64,000 nucleotides of DNA, from NCBI GenBank assembly GCA_947492905.1, contig CANLOL010000002.1, positions 1 through 64,000 of the forward strand, in the 5' to 3' direction. A model generated the notes under the pieces. That model saw only the letters and a program-made list of their open reading frames with translations, made no database searches and was not told the origin of the DNA. The DNA comes from an uncultured Sphingorhabdus sp. (GTDB lineage Bacteria > Pseudomonadota > Alphaproteobacteria > Sphingomonadales > Sphingomonadaceae). The first letter of the stretch is position 1; each line of letters begins with the position of its first letter. Positions 7,380-15,759 of this stretch are shown piece after piece. The translations under genes and the position numbers were made by a program.

Positions 7380-9344
7380 TCATCTACCAAAGCCAAGGCG
7401 AACGCCGCCATCAGGTTTCAACTCTGCTTCTTTTTCTAAGGCTTTGAATATCTCAAGCGCAGTTATATTTTTGCAGAAACGAATTTGTTTTTTGACAACA
7501 GCAAAATCACCAGGCGTGAGGTTATCAAGATTGGTGATCTTTGCCGGTGCTTTCATGCCAAAAAATGTTTCAAATGCATGATGCAGCCCTTCTTCATCGA
7601 GCGGTCTTAATTCGAGTTTGAAATCAAAACGCCTCAGAGTAGCTGGATCCAATTTGGAAGCATGGTTGGTTGCCGCTAATACAGGCTGATCGTGCTTGTC
7701 GAGCCAAGACAATAATTCATTCACTTGTCCAACTTGCCAGTTTGCATTGGCAGAATTTCTATCAAACATAAGCGAGTCTGCTTCGTCAAAAAATAAAACA
7801 GCTTGCTCTGCTCGGGCATCAGCAAATGCATTGGCTATATTACTTTCTGTTTCTCCAACCCATTTGGAGAGTAAATCAGATGATTTTTGCGCTATTAGAG
7901 GCTTATCCAATTGGCGTGCAAAATGATGTGCCAATTCAGTTTTACCCGTGCCGGGTGGCCCACTTAACAGTATAGAAACATCGCGGTGATTGCTGATTGC
8001 AATATCATTGAGCAATTCCTTTATGGGGCTACTACAATTATACAGGTTCATATCGACATTTACCGATTTTACTAAAGGTAGATTTCCGTTACGCAAAGTT
8101 TTGATTAAGACCTTCGCTGGTTTTTGAATATCATAACATTCCCCAGCCAAACGTGCAGAGCGTGCCGCATTACGCAGGACAGTCGTTGCCTCTTTGGTTT
8201 GATCAATTAGTCCCATCATTTCTTGAGATAAATGGACCTTCTCATTATCACAAATACTTCTACCTATGCGCTGAGCGGCTATACGTGATGGATAATCAAG
8301 CTTTAAAACAAAGCTCATTCGGCGAATGATGGCATCATCAATATTGCCAACCGCATTGCTGGTCCAGATAACGGGAACATTATTATTCTCAAGCATTCGG
8401 TTGATGAAAATTTTACTGCCTTCACGCCGCGCCATCCAATCACCTATGCTTGGTTGACTGTCACCGATAAAATCTTCCATCTCATCAAATAAGATTATAG
8501 CTTCTTTTTTACCCTCCAACACTTTTTGAGCAAGCATCAATGCGCTAACGCGATCAAATCGGTTGGGTTCATCGCCATCATCATCAACTTCGCCAACGGC
8601 ATGTAAACGCAAATCATTATTCTGCGCCAATACACGCGCTAATTCGGTTTTACCTGTCCCTGGAGGACCGTGGATAAGGATATTAATGCCCTTAGCATTC
8701 TGCTCGACAGCTCCATTGATTAATTTTGCTAGAAATGAAGCATCCTCAACTTCTGCGAAATCGGACATCGTAAGTTTGGTTTTTTGACGCGGACCAATAA
8801 GCGCATCGACCAATTCACGATCCAATGCAGGTGCTTTGTCCAATAAGTTTTCAAGTGTCCATTTTACGTCGACTTCAGTCTCGCTACTATAGTTGACCTT
8901 AAATCCTATCAATCCCAATCGCAGAACAGGGCTGCGTCTGACGAAGTGCATGGCATCATCAGCACCGCAAAGTTCACCCAATATCTCAGGCAACTCCACG
9001 CCCTTTGATGAGATGAGATTTGCGAGTTTCCGAACCATTGGTAAACGGTCGCAAGAAATTAATAATGATAATAAACAGTGGTTTTCTGCATCTAATTCTA
9101 AAATATCGGCGATACCGTCTGCAAGTTCCAATACATAAGGCGACGAAGCTTCTGGTAAACGCCATTGATGGAGGGCCTCTTGTAAGAGGCTCCACTGCTT
9201 TGCTTTTTTCTTTGATAGCCCTAAATCTAGCCAAGCAAGATTATTGAGTATCCATTCTTTAAGCCCTTTTGCAAGGGGCGCGTCTTCTGTGAGCCCGCTG
9301 CATAAATGACACAGCATGGCTTTAACAATTTGATATTCAGTCAT
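7380..9344 (-). CDS. Tandem-AAA ATPase downstream of the RNA-repair genes
   Basis: The 654-residue cytoplasmic protein has two AAA modules. The first shows Walker A GPPGTGKTE near residue 226, Walker B ILFDEMEDF near 285 and sensor-1 WTSNA. The second shows GPPGTGKTELAHHF near 462, VLFFDEADSLM and AATNHASKLDPATLRRFD. The N-terminal 200 residues are helical and unrecognised. ATG at 9342-9344 was preferred over an upstream GTG because GGGA lies seven bases ahead. It points the same way as rtcB and rtcA and begins 296 bp after rtcA, so it may be part of, or a separate unit beside, the RNA-repair cluster. Two ring modules suggest an unfoldase or remodeller; the substrate is unknown. A 24-bp internal piece is duplicated at 7147-7170. 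Confidence 0.8.
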   Translation of the reverse strand: MTEYQIVKAMLCHLCSGLTEDAPLAKGLKEWILNNLAWLDLGLSKKKAKQWSLLQEALHQWRLPEASSPYVLELADGIADILELDAENHCLLSLLISCDRLPMVRKLANLISSKGVELPEILGELCGADDAMHFVRRSPVLRLGLIGFKVNYSSETEVDVKWTLENLLDKAPALDRELVDALIGPRQKTKLTMSDFAEVEDASFLAKLINGAVEQNAKGINILIHGPPGTGKTELARVLAQNNDLRLHAVGEVDDDGDEPNRFDRVSALMLAQKVLEGKKEAIILFDEMEDFIGDSQPSIGDWMARREGSKIFINRMLENNNVPVIWTSNAVGNIDDAIIRRMSFVLKLDYPSRIAAQRIGRSICDNEKVHLSQEMMGLIDQTKEATTVLRNAARSARLAGECYDIQKPAKVLIKTLRNGNLPLVKSVNVDMNLYNCSSPIKELLNDIAISNHRDVSILLSGPPGTGKTELAHHFARQLDKPLIAQKSSDLLSKWVGETESNIANAFADARAEQAVLFFDEADSLMFDRNSANANWQVGQVNELLSWLDKHDQPVLAATNHASKLDPATLRRFDFKLELRPLDEEGLHHAFETFFGMKAPAKITNLDNLTPGDFAVVKKQIRFCKNITALEIFKALEKEAELKPDGGVRLGFGR

Positions 9345-9446
9345 GATTATCCCAATTTCCCAAGGCACATGCAGACACAGTCAGCAAATGCTTAATTTAA
9401 TAATATAAATGAGGGTTTGTCGCGGCCATCTTTTCAATCAAGCCGC

Positions 9447-9463
9447 AGCATAGAGACTATGCT
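9447..9463 (-). promoter_or_regulatory. 7-bp hairpin overlapping the leader-peptide stop
   Basis: AGCATAG (9447-9453) and CTATGCT (9457-9463) pair around AGA. On the minus strand the stop codon of the small frame is at its 5' edge. A second weak stem (GCGGC/GCCGC, 9422-9446 region) follows. No T run is present. The role is inferred only from position. Confidence 0.35.
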
Positions 9464-9524
9464 ATGGGAGAATATTAAAGATGGAGCGGCGCAGACCCGA
9501 AATATAAACGATATTATTTTTCAT
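9462..9524 (-). CDS. Possible 20-residue leader peptide upstream of the AAA ATPase
   Basis: A short frame (MKNNIVYISGLRRSIFNILP) is preceded by a very good ribosome-binding site (AGGAG, seven bases before the ATG). Its TAG stop lies at the edge of the hairpin at 9447-9463. It is about 120 nt upstream of the ATPase start on the same strand. Such an arrangement could be an attenuator, or chance. I do not recognise the peptide. Confidence 0.3.
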   Translation of the reverse strand: MKNNIVYISGLRRSIFNILP

Positions 9525-9539
9525 CGCGTTTCTCCTGTG

Positions 9540-9561
9540 ACATTCGCAATATTGTGAATGT
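9540..9561. promoter_or_regulatory. 22-bp near-perfect palindrome, candidate operator
   Basis: ACATTC-G-CAATATTG-T-GAATGT reads the same on both strands apart from one mismatched pair. It lies in the 295-bp gap between rtcA and the AAA ATPase gene, directly upstream of the AGGAG of the small leader frame on the minus strand. Its symmetry and length suit a dimeric repressor or activator site controlling the ATPase gene separately from rtcBA. Confidence 0.5.
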
Positions 9562-9639
9562 GGAGCGCTATTATGACTGTTAATTTGAAAATGCAACTAT
9601 TAATTTCAATCTCAATCAATATAGATGCTCAACTTACTG

Positions 9640-10659
9640 TTATTTTGATCCTATAAGAACCAAAAACGCTCCAGTTTTTGTTGGACTAAATTCAATTTTA
9701 ATATCCGTGAATAAACTAATGATTTCTGCGTTGGTAAGGCTATGCTGACTAGGCTTAACAGTCGTGAATTTCCCGCCACCTGCTATTGCCATCGGCAATA
9801 ATAATTGATCAGCCAAATAGGGGCCAGCAAATGCCTCGCTATTCATATATCCTTTCAATCTATTGGCCGCCGTTTTCGCAAGACGTTCGGCTTTTAGGCC
9901 TAACTTGCCAAAGCCGCTTACGATTTCTGTGACATGTTCATACTGAGCTTCTAAGAGCAAGATATTCCCTGGGCCTTGATCTTCGGGCAATTGACGTACT
10001 CCAATTGCTTCTTCATCCCAACTTAGAACCTTACGTGCGGCTTTTACTTCGCGATCAGCCACATCAAATGGTAATCCAGTAAACATTGCAGTGCCATTGA
10101 CGCTCTTCAACTCGCCGCGATCAATGCAATCTATGCGTTTTAACGGAGCGGGATTAATATCAATCTCGATACGGCCGCCGCCGCGCGGAAAGAAACCATG
10201 ACGGATTAACCGAGCAGAGACTGACGGTCCCATGCGATTGATTATCGGTAAAAACACTCGTTCGATAAAATCAAAAGGAGGCGCCATCATATTATGCGTG
10301 CCGCCTTCCAATATAATGTGCGAAGGTCCATCAGCATAAAGCAGAGGTATCAATATTGTTTGCAGGACTAGGCCAGTGCTGCCGGCCGTCCCAACTTTAA
10401 AATTATAATTCCCAGATTTAATTTTCCCAGGATGAAAAATAATTTCTGAAGAGCCAACATGCAGTCCTTCGCAGCTGGAATCGCTGATCGCACATGCCGC
10501 TTCAATGCATGTAACATGCTGGCGCATCATCCCTGGCTTTTCACGTTTGCCGCGAATATCTGTGATATGAAATGGTTTTCCAGTCAACAAAGAAAGAGCG
10601 GCTGAGCTTCGTAATATTTGACCGCCACCTTCGCCTTCTGATCCGTTAATTTTAATCAT
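9640..10659 (-). CDS. rtcA: RNA 3'-terminal phosphate cyclase
   Basis: RtcA converts an RNA 3'-phosphate to a 2',3'-cyclic phosphate using ATP, through an adenylated enzyme; it can also adenylate 5' ends. The 339-residue protein starts with the family motif NGSEGEGGGQILRSS and carries RGGGRIEI near residue 160. The nucleotidyl-accepting histidine is in KPSQHSLTNAE (His305, equivalent to E. coli His309). It follows rtcB by 51 nt on the same strand, so the two should be co-transcribed from the sigma54-type promoter upstream of rtcB. Length and motifs are complete. Confidence 0.95.
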   Translation of the reverse strand: MIKINGSEGEGGGQILRSSAALSLLTGKPFHITDIRGKREKPGMMRQHVTCIEAACAISDSSCEGLHVGSSEIIFHPGKIKSGNYNFKVGTAGSTGLVLQTILIPLLYADGPSHIILEGGTHNMMAPPFDFIERVFLPIINRMGPSVSARLIRHGFFPRGGGRIEIDINPAPLKRIDCIDRGELKSVNGTAMFTGLPFDVADREVKAARKVLSWDEEAIGVRQLPEDQGPGNILLLEAQYEHVTEIVSGFGKLGLKAERLAKTAANRLKGYMNSEAFAGPYLADQLLLPMAIAGGGKFTTVKPSQHSLTNAEIISLFTDIKIEFSPTKTGAFLVLIGSK

Positions 10660-10700
10660 GAGTTTACCAATTCCAAAAAAATTACCTCTTTATTGCTGCA

Positions 10701-10721
10701 TGAAGGGTAATTATCCCTTCA
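10701..10721 (-). other. Hairpin between rtcB and rtcA
   Basis: TGAAGGG (10701-10707) and CCCTTCA (10715-10721) form a 7-bp stem around TAATTAT, overlapping the last codons and stop of rtcB. No T run follows on the minus strand, so it is more likely an intercistronic processing or stability element than a terminator. Confidence 0.5.
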
Positions 10722-11940
10722 CGCACACAATTTGTTTTAACGTATGGACAATCTCTACCAGATCATCCTGCGCAACCATTACCGCTTCAATAGGCTTATA
10801 GGCCTTTGGCGTTTCGTCAAGCACACCAATATCTTTGCGGCATTCAACGCCCATAGTATCTTCTACATGTTCCTCCAAGGATACAGCTTTTTTGGCCTCT
10901 GTACGTGACATGACACGACCAGCACCATGGCTGCAACTTTCGAAAGCATCTCTGTTACCAAGGCCGCGAACGATGAATGATTTAGCACCCATTGATCCTG
11001 GGATAATACCCATCATACCCTTTGATGCGCGCACTGCGCCTTTGCGGGTAATCAAAACATCTTCGCCAAAATGCCGTTCGCGATTGACATAATTATGGTG
11101 GCAGTTAATCGCCTCCATTTCTGCATCAAAAGCTTTGGCTATTTGACCGCGTAATGCTTTAATGACATTTTTCATCATCATTTGACGGTTGGCCAGAGCA
11201 AAATCTTGTGCCCACCCCACGGCCTCGACATAATCATCGAAATGATCTGTGCCTTCGGGAAAATAAGCCAGATTGCTATCGGGCAAATTGATATGCCATT
11301 TACGCATATCTTGTTTTGCCAATTCGATGAATTGTGAACCGATAGCATTACCTACTCCGCGTGATCCGCTGTGCAGCATCACCCATACACGGTCCTCGGT
11401 ATCAAGGCATAATTCAATAAAGTGATTGCCTGTACCGAGCGTTCCGAGATGGTTGATATTATTTGTATTCTTAAAGCGCGGATATTTATCTGTAATACGC
11501 TCAAATCGAGCAGATAAAGGCGCCCATGCATCGGTGATCTCATTTGAGGGTTCACCCCATGAACCAACATCGCGGCGACCACGACCCACTGAACGACCAT
11601 GCGGTACAGCAGCTTCTATTGCGCTTCTGATCCCTGAGAGATTATCAGGCAAATCGCGTGCATTTAGAGATGTTCTAGCCGCCATCATGCCACAGCCAAT
11701 ATCAACACCAACTGCGGCTGGAATGATTGCACCTTTGGTAGGGATAACCGAACCAATGGTTGCACCAATACCGACATGAACATCTGGCATTACTGCTACA
11801 TGGCTGAAAATAAATGGCATTTTAGCCGCTTTGGAAAGCTGACGTTTTGCTCCATCATCAACGGGAACACCGCGTGTCCACATTTTAATGGGGCGACCAC
11901 CTTCTACATCCATATATTCATAATTTGTATCGGTCATCAT
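10711..11940 (-). CDS. rtcB: RNA-splicing ligase RtcB
   Basis: RtcB joins RNA 2',3'-cyclic phosphate or 3'-phosphate ends to 5'-hydroxyl ends in a GTP- and manganese-dependent reaction, repairing broken tRNA or rRNA. The 409-residue protein has the metal-binding Asp and Cys in VGVDIGCGM (Asp80, Cys83), further metal ligands in GTGNHFIEL and NCHHNYVN, and the guanylylated histidine in SCSHGAGRVMSR (His338, equivalent to E. coli His337). A GGGAGA stretch lies just before the first ATG. It heads the rtcBA unit, divergent from rtcR. Confidence 0.96.
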   Translation of the reverse strand: MMTDTNYEYMDVEGGRPIKMWTRGVPVDDGAKRQLSKAAKMPFIFSHVAVMPDVHVGIGATIGSVIPTKGAIIPAAVGVDIGCGMMAARTSLNARDLPDNLSGIRSAIEAAVPHGRSVGRGRRDVGSWGEPSNEITDAWAPLSARFERITDKYPRFKNTNNINHLGTLGTGNHFIELCLDTEDRVWVMLHSGSRGVGNAIGSQFIELAKQDMRKWHINLPDSNLAYFPEGTDHFDDYVEAVGWAQDFALANRQMMMKNVIKALRGQIAKAFDAEMEAINCHHNYVNRERHFGEDVLITRKGAVRASKGMMGIIPGSMGAKSFIVRGLGNRDAFESCSHGAGRVMSRTEAKKAVSLEEHVEDTMGVECRKDIGVLDETPKAYKPIEAVMVAQDDLVEIVHTLKQIVCVKG

Positions 11941-12004
11941 GACTCTCCCGTAATATTTTGTACGCCGTAGCGAAATTTTTACTTAATATGATTGAGGTTC
12001 CTCG

Positions 12005-12032
12005 GGAGCGGTTGGCCCATTCCAACCGCTCC
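12005..12032 (-). ncRNA. Strong 11-bp hairpin in the rtcB leader
   Basis: GGAGCGGTTGG (12005-12015) is perfectly complementary to CCAACCGCTCC (12022-12032) with a 6-nt loop. It is far more GC-rich than the surrounding leader. It lies between the predicted sigma54 promoter and the rtcB start, about 65 nt before the ATG, so it would be in the untranslated leader of the rtcBA transcript. There is no T run after it on either strand. It may be a regulatory or stabilising RNA structure. Confidence 0.6.
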
Positions 12033-12087
12033 GGTACTTGCTCTTACAATTGACCATGTTTGAACAATCAATTGATAGTTAACACAT

Positions 12088-12103
12088 AGCAGGAGCCGTG
12101 CCA
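12088..12103 (-). promoter_or_regulatory. Sigma54 (RpoN) promoter for rtcBA
   Basis: On the minus strand the sequence reads TGGCACG-GCTC-CTGCT, a perfect -24 element and a close -12 element with the invariant GG and GC at the required spacing. Transcription would start about 12 nt downstream and give a leader of roughly 135 nt before rtcB. The divergent gene encodes RtcR, the sigma54 activator of rtcBA. Confidence 0.9.
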
Positions 12104-12149
12104 GTTTTTGGTTAAGAGAATATTTTGTTCATTAAAATACTGTTTTTAT

Positions 12150-12167
12150 ATCATAATATTATATGAT
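12150..12167. promoter_or_regulatory. Inverted repeat between rtcR and rtcB, possible RtcR binding site
   Basis: ATCATA and TATGAT are inverted around ATATTA, some 50 bp upstream of the sigma54 promoter, where an enhancer-type activator site would be expected. The region is very AT-rich, so chance palindromes are common. No other structured element is seen in 12170-12252. Confidence 0.35.
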
Positions 12168-12252
12168 AACTAATAATATGCATTTTCTCTTGTTTCCAAT
12201 AACTATCTAAAATATATCTTAATATATAAATTATTATATAGTAGGATAAATA

Positions 12253-13857
12253 ATGAAGCCTCTTGTTGTCATTGGATTTCTAGGTTCGACCTTAGACGCT
12301 GCAAAATTTGACCCATCGCGTTGGAACAAGTGGCGGCCATCTGTATCCATTGGGATGCATGAAGATTTTCGTGTCGATCGTTTTGTGCTTATCCATGGCA
12401 AGCAGCATGATAGGTTGGCGGGACAAGTTGCAGAGGATATAGAGTCTGTCTCACCCGAAACTACGGTCAATCAAAAGGTGCTGAGTTTTGATGATCCATG
12501 GGATTTTGAAGAAGTTTATGGCAAGCTCCTTGATTTTGCTCGCGACTACCCATTTGACCCTGATAAAGAAGATTATTTGATCCATATCACAACTGGTACC
12601 CATGTGGCGCAAATATGTCTGTTTCTTCTGACCGAGGCACGGTATTTGCCAGGACGATTATTGCAAACGCAACCTTCAGCAAGATCGAGGGTGGCAAATA
12701 TATTCCCTGGCAGTATTAATATCATCGATTTAGATATCTCGCGTTATGATAGTATTGCGTCCCGTTTTGCAATCCAAATGACGGAAGCTGCTTCTTTTCT
12801 TAAATCTGGTATTGAGACTAAGAATAAAGCCTTCAACAGCTTGATAGATGAAATTGAACAAGTTGCGGGACGATCAAAAGCTCCGATTTTACTAACTGGA
12901 CCAACGGGCGCTGGTAAAAGCCAATTGGCGCGGCGAATATTTGAACTTAAGAAATCAAAGCATCAAATGTCAGGTGATTTTGTCGAGGTCAATTGTGCAA
13001 CACTGCGCGGTGATAGCGCTATGTCGGCTCTTTTTGGTCATAAAAAAGGAGCATTTACGGGTGCAGCCGCTGATAGAGCTGGTCTGCTGCGCACAGCGAA
13101 TAAAGGAATGTTGTTTCTGGATGAGATTGGCGAACTTGGCGCCGATGAGCAAGCTATGATTTTACGTGCAATCGAGGAAAAGCGATTCCTGCCGGTTGGT
13201 GCTGATAAAGAAGTAGAGTCCGACTTTCAGTTAATTGCTGGGACGAATAGAGATTTGCTTACTGCGGTAAACAAAGGCACTTTTCGAGATGATTTACTGG
13301 CACGACTAAATCTATGGACATTTGCTTTACCGGGTCTCGCTGATCGCAAAGAAGATATTGAACCCAATTTGGATTATGAGCTCGACCGTTATGCAGAGCG
13401 AGAAGGAAGCCGTGTTACGTTTAACAAAGAAGCGCGGCAATATTATCTGGAATATGCAACATCTTCTAAGGCGTTATGGAGTGGTAATTTTCGTGATCTT
13501 GCTGCCAGTGTGACGCGCATGGCGACATTATCGCCAGAGGGTAGAATTGATCGTCAAACGGTCGATTTAGAGATAAAGCGACTATCGATTTTGTGGGATG
13601 ACCATGTTGCCGAGAAAGCAGACGGTTTGGATACAATATTGAGCAATCAAGCTTTGGAAGAATTGGACCCTTTTGACCGTGTGCAATTGTCCGAAGTGAT
13701 CCGCATATGCCGGAATAGCAAATCCTTGTCAGAAGCAGGACGGATGTTATTTTCTTCGTCCCGAAAGCGAAGAACAAGCGCGAATGATGCAGATCGTTTG
13801 AAAAAATATCTCAACCGCTTTGGGTTAAGTTGGGCTGAAATTAATGCTCAAAATTAA
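12253..13857 (+). CDS. rtcR: RtcR, sigma54-dependent activator of the RNA-repair genes
   Basis: This is an enhancer-binding protein that activates rtcBA when damaged RNA is sensed. The N-terminal 180 or so residues are the RtcR regulatory domain, a CARF-like fold thought to sense an RNA-derived ligand, with the conserved HITTGTHVAQ near residue 111. The AAA+ domain follows: Walker A GPTGAGKS at 216-223, the sigma54-contacting loop GAFTGA at 266-271 and Walker B LFLDEIGE at 287-294. A C-terminal DNA-binding region (EVIRICRNSKSLSEAGRML) completes the 534 residues. It is transcribed away from rtcBA, with the sigma54 promoter in the shared 312-bp gap. Confidence 0.95.
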   Translation: MKPLVVIGFLGSTLDAAKFDPSRWNKWRPSVSIGMHEDFRVDRFVLIHGKQHDRLAGQVAEDIESVSPETTVNQKVLSFDDPWDFEEVYGKLLDFARDYPFDPDKEDYLIHITTGTHVAQICLFLLTEARYLPGRLLQTQPSARSRVANIFPGSINIIDLDISRYDSIASRFAIQMTEAASFLKSGIETKNKAFNSLIDEIEQVAGRSKAPILLTGPTGAGKSQLARRIFELKKSKHQMSGDFVEVNCATLRGDSAMSALFGHKKGAFTGAAADRAGLLRTANKGMLFLDEIGELGADEQAMILRAIEEKRFLPVGADKEVESDFQLIAGTNRDLLTAVNKGTFRDDLLARLNLWTFALPGLADRKEDIEPNLDYELDRYAEREGSRVTFNKEARQYYLEYATSSKALWSGNFRDLAASVTRMATLSPEGRIDRQTVDLEIKRLSILWDDHVAEKADGLDTILSNQALEELDPFDRVQLSEVIRICRNSKSLSEAGRMLFSSSRKRRTSANDADRLKKYLNRFGLSWAEINAQN

Positions 13858-14052
13858 AAATGCTTGATTGCTATATCTTGTGACAGAGTAACAGTTTCTG
13901 AAGAATGTCTAATATCATAGAACAATGAATATATTGATCTATCTCGACATAAAAATCACTTTGATATGTAATAGAATAAGTAAACCAATAGTTATGTATT
14001 TCATAAGATTCGCCACTTGCTAAACTGCAATCTCTATGAGAAAGAATAAAAT

Positions 14053-15759
14053 ATGATTATTGGTATAGATTTAGGTACTACAAATAGTGCTTGTTCAATT
14101 TGGCGTGATGGTAAGGCTGAGTTAATCCCTAATGCACTTGGAGACTTTCTAACGCCATCAGCAGTTGGGTTAAATGATGATGGTGAATTGCTGATTGGTA
14201 AATCAGCACGTGATCGCGAAGCCTATAACCCCGAATTTACTACATCCGCATTTAAGCGTTTAATGGGCACCGACAAAAAAATCACTCTGGATAATAAGAA
14301 ATTCTCACCTGAAGAACTTTCAGCATTGGTGCTTCGGCAGTTAAAAGAGGATGCTGAAAACTTCCTAGGAGAGAGTGTTAACGAGGCAGTTATAACGGTT
14401 CCTGCATATTTTAATGATCGTCAGAGAAAAGCTACGCGCCTAGCAGGTGAATTAGCGGGATTGAAAGTGCAGCGTCTCATTAATGAACCGACTGCAGCGG
14501 CTTTAGCACATGGTATTCATGAGAAAGATGATGAAGACCCATTCCTTATTTTTGACCTTGGTGGTGGTACTTTTGATGTTTCCCTTGTTGAGATATTCGA
14601 TGGCATCATAGAAGTCCATGCATCGGCAGGCGATAATTGGCTTGGCGGTGAAGACTTTAACGATGCGATGATCAAATTAGCGCGCAGCAGGATTGATACT
14701 TGGGGTTCCATTAAGGTTGATGATGAAACAGCCTTTCGCGAAGTCATGCGTGCGGCTGCGGAACGCACACGCCGCGCACTTACCGATGAAGAGAGCGCCC
14801 AATTTTCTATAGTGTGGAACGATCAGGAACATCAATGCTCCATCACAAGATCATTATTTGAACAGGAAGCCAGTCCGTTAATTGAGAGGTTGCGTCAACC
14901 GCTCAGCCAATCCATTCGTGATAGTGGATTACAGTCTGAACAATTGGGTAAAATCATATTGGTTGGTGGTGCGACAAGAATGCCGATAGTCAGGCGCGCC
15001 GTCACCAAATTATTTGGAAGATTCCCTGATACGTCTCTTGATCCCGATCATGCAATTGCTTTGGGCGCTGCTATCCAAGCTGGTTTAAAACAAAAAGATG
15101 CGGCCCTTGAAGAGATTCGTTTGACTGATGTTTGTCCGTTCACACTTGGTGTTGATACATCTCATCAAGATGCTAGCGGTAAAGTCATCGAAGGTTTTTT
15201 TGCCCCTATTATAGAGCGAAATACGGTCATACCTGCTAGCCGAGTAGAATCATTCTACCCAATGAACGCACAACAAAGATCAGTTTTATTCAACATTTAT
15301 CAAGGTGAGTCACGGCGTGTTGATGGTAATGTATTTCTCGGCAAGATTGAAGTAGCAGTTCCCCCCGGACGAAAAGGGGAGGTGTCATTAGATGTTCGCT
15401 TTACTTATGATGTGAGTGGATTGTTGGAAGTCGATATTCATGTTCCTAAAACGGGATTGAGAGAGCAATTGGTTATTCAAGATGGAGCAGGAAACCTCTC
15501 GGAGGGCGATATACAAAAACTTCGCAAATCTCTTGAAAAGTTAAAGGTTCATCCTCGCGATCAGAGTGAGAATGCTGCGCTTATGGCGCGTGCAGATCGC
15601 TGTTTCCAAAGTGCTCTTGGAGATGAGCGGGCTTATATTGGGGGGCTAATTTCACAATTTACGGCTGTGCTTGAAAAACAAGACCCCAAATTAATTAAGC
15701 AATCGCGAGATGAAATTTCAACCATATTGAACGAGATTGAAGGTGCGCCAATATTGTGA
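14053..15759 (+). CDS. hscC: HscC-type Hsp70 chaperone
   Basis: This is an ATP-dependent chaperone of the Hsp70 superfamily. At 568 residues it is shorter than DnaK and matches HscC. It shows the N-terminal phosphate loop GIDLGTTNSACSIW, the second phosphate motif FDLGGGTFDVS near residue 168, the adenosine motif VGGATRMPIVR near 313, and a reduced substrate-binding region with a short C-terminal lid. A J-like membrane protein follows with a 4-nt GTGA overlap, recalling the E. coli HscC and DjlB/DjlC pairing. The 195-nt gap upstream is AT-rich, and I see no clear heat-shock promoter in it. It follows the RNA-repair genes, but a functional link is only positional. Confidence 0.88.
   Translation: MIIGIDLGTTNSACSIWRDGKAELIPNALGDFLTPSAVGLNDDGELLIGKSARDREAYNPEFTTSAFKRLMGTDKKITLDNKKFSPEELSALVLRQLKEDAENFLGESVNEAVITVPAYFNDRQRKATRLAGELAGLKVQRLINEPTAAALAHGIHEKDDEDPFLIFDLGGGTFDVSLVEIFDGIIEVHASAGDNWLGGEDFNDAMIKLARSRIDTWGSIKVDDETAFREVMRAAAERTRRALTDEESAQFSIVWNDQEHQCSITRSLFEQEASPLIERLRQPLSQSIRDSGLQSEQLGKIILVGGATRMPIVRRAVTKLFGRFPDTSLDPDHAIALGAAIQAGLKQKDAALEEIRLTDVCPFTLGVDTSHQDASGKVIEGFFAPIIERNTVIPASRVESFYPMNAQQRSVLFNIYQGESRRVDGNVFLGKIEVAVPPGRKGEVSLDVRFTYDVSGLLEVDIHVPKTGLREQLVIQDGAGNLSEGDIQKLRKSLEKLKVHPRDQSENAALMARADRCFQSALGDERAYIGGLISQFTAVLEKQDPKLIKQSRDEISTILNEIEGAPIL

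Noticed and set aside
13858-14052. Second sigma54 or heat-shock promoter ahead of the Hsp70 gene
   Set aside because: A CCACTTGC and GCAA pair near 14013-14027 has the wrong order and spacing; no CTTGAA/CCCCAT-type pair is seen.
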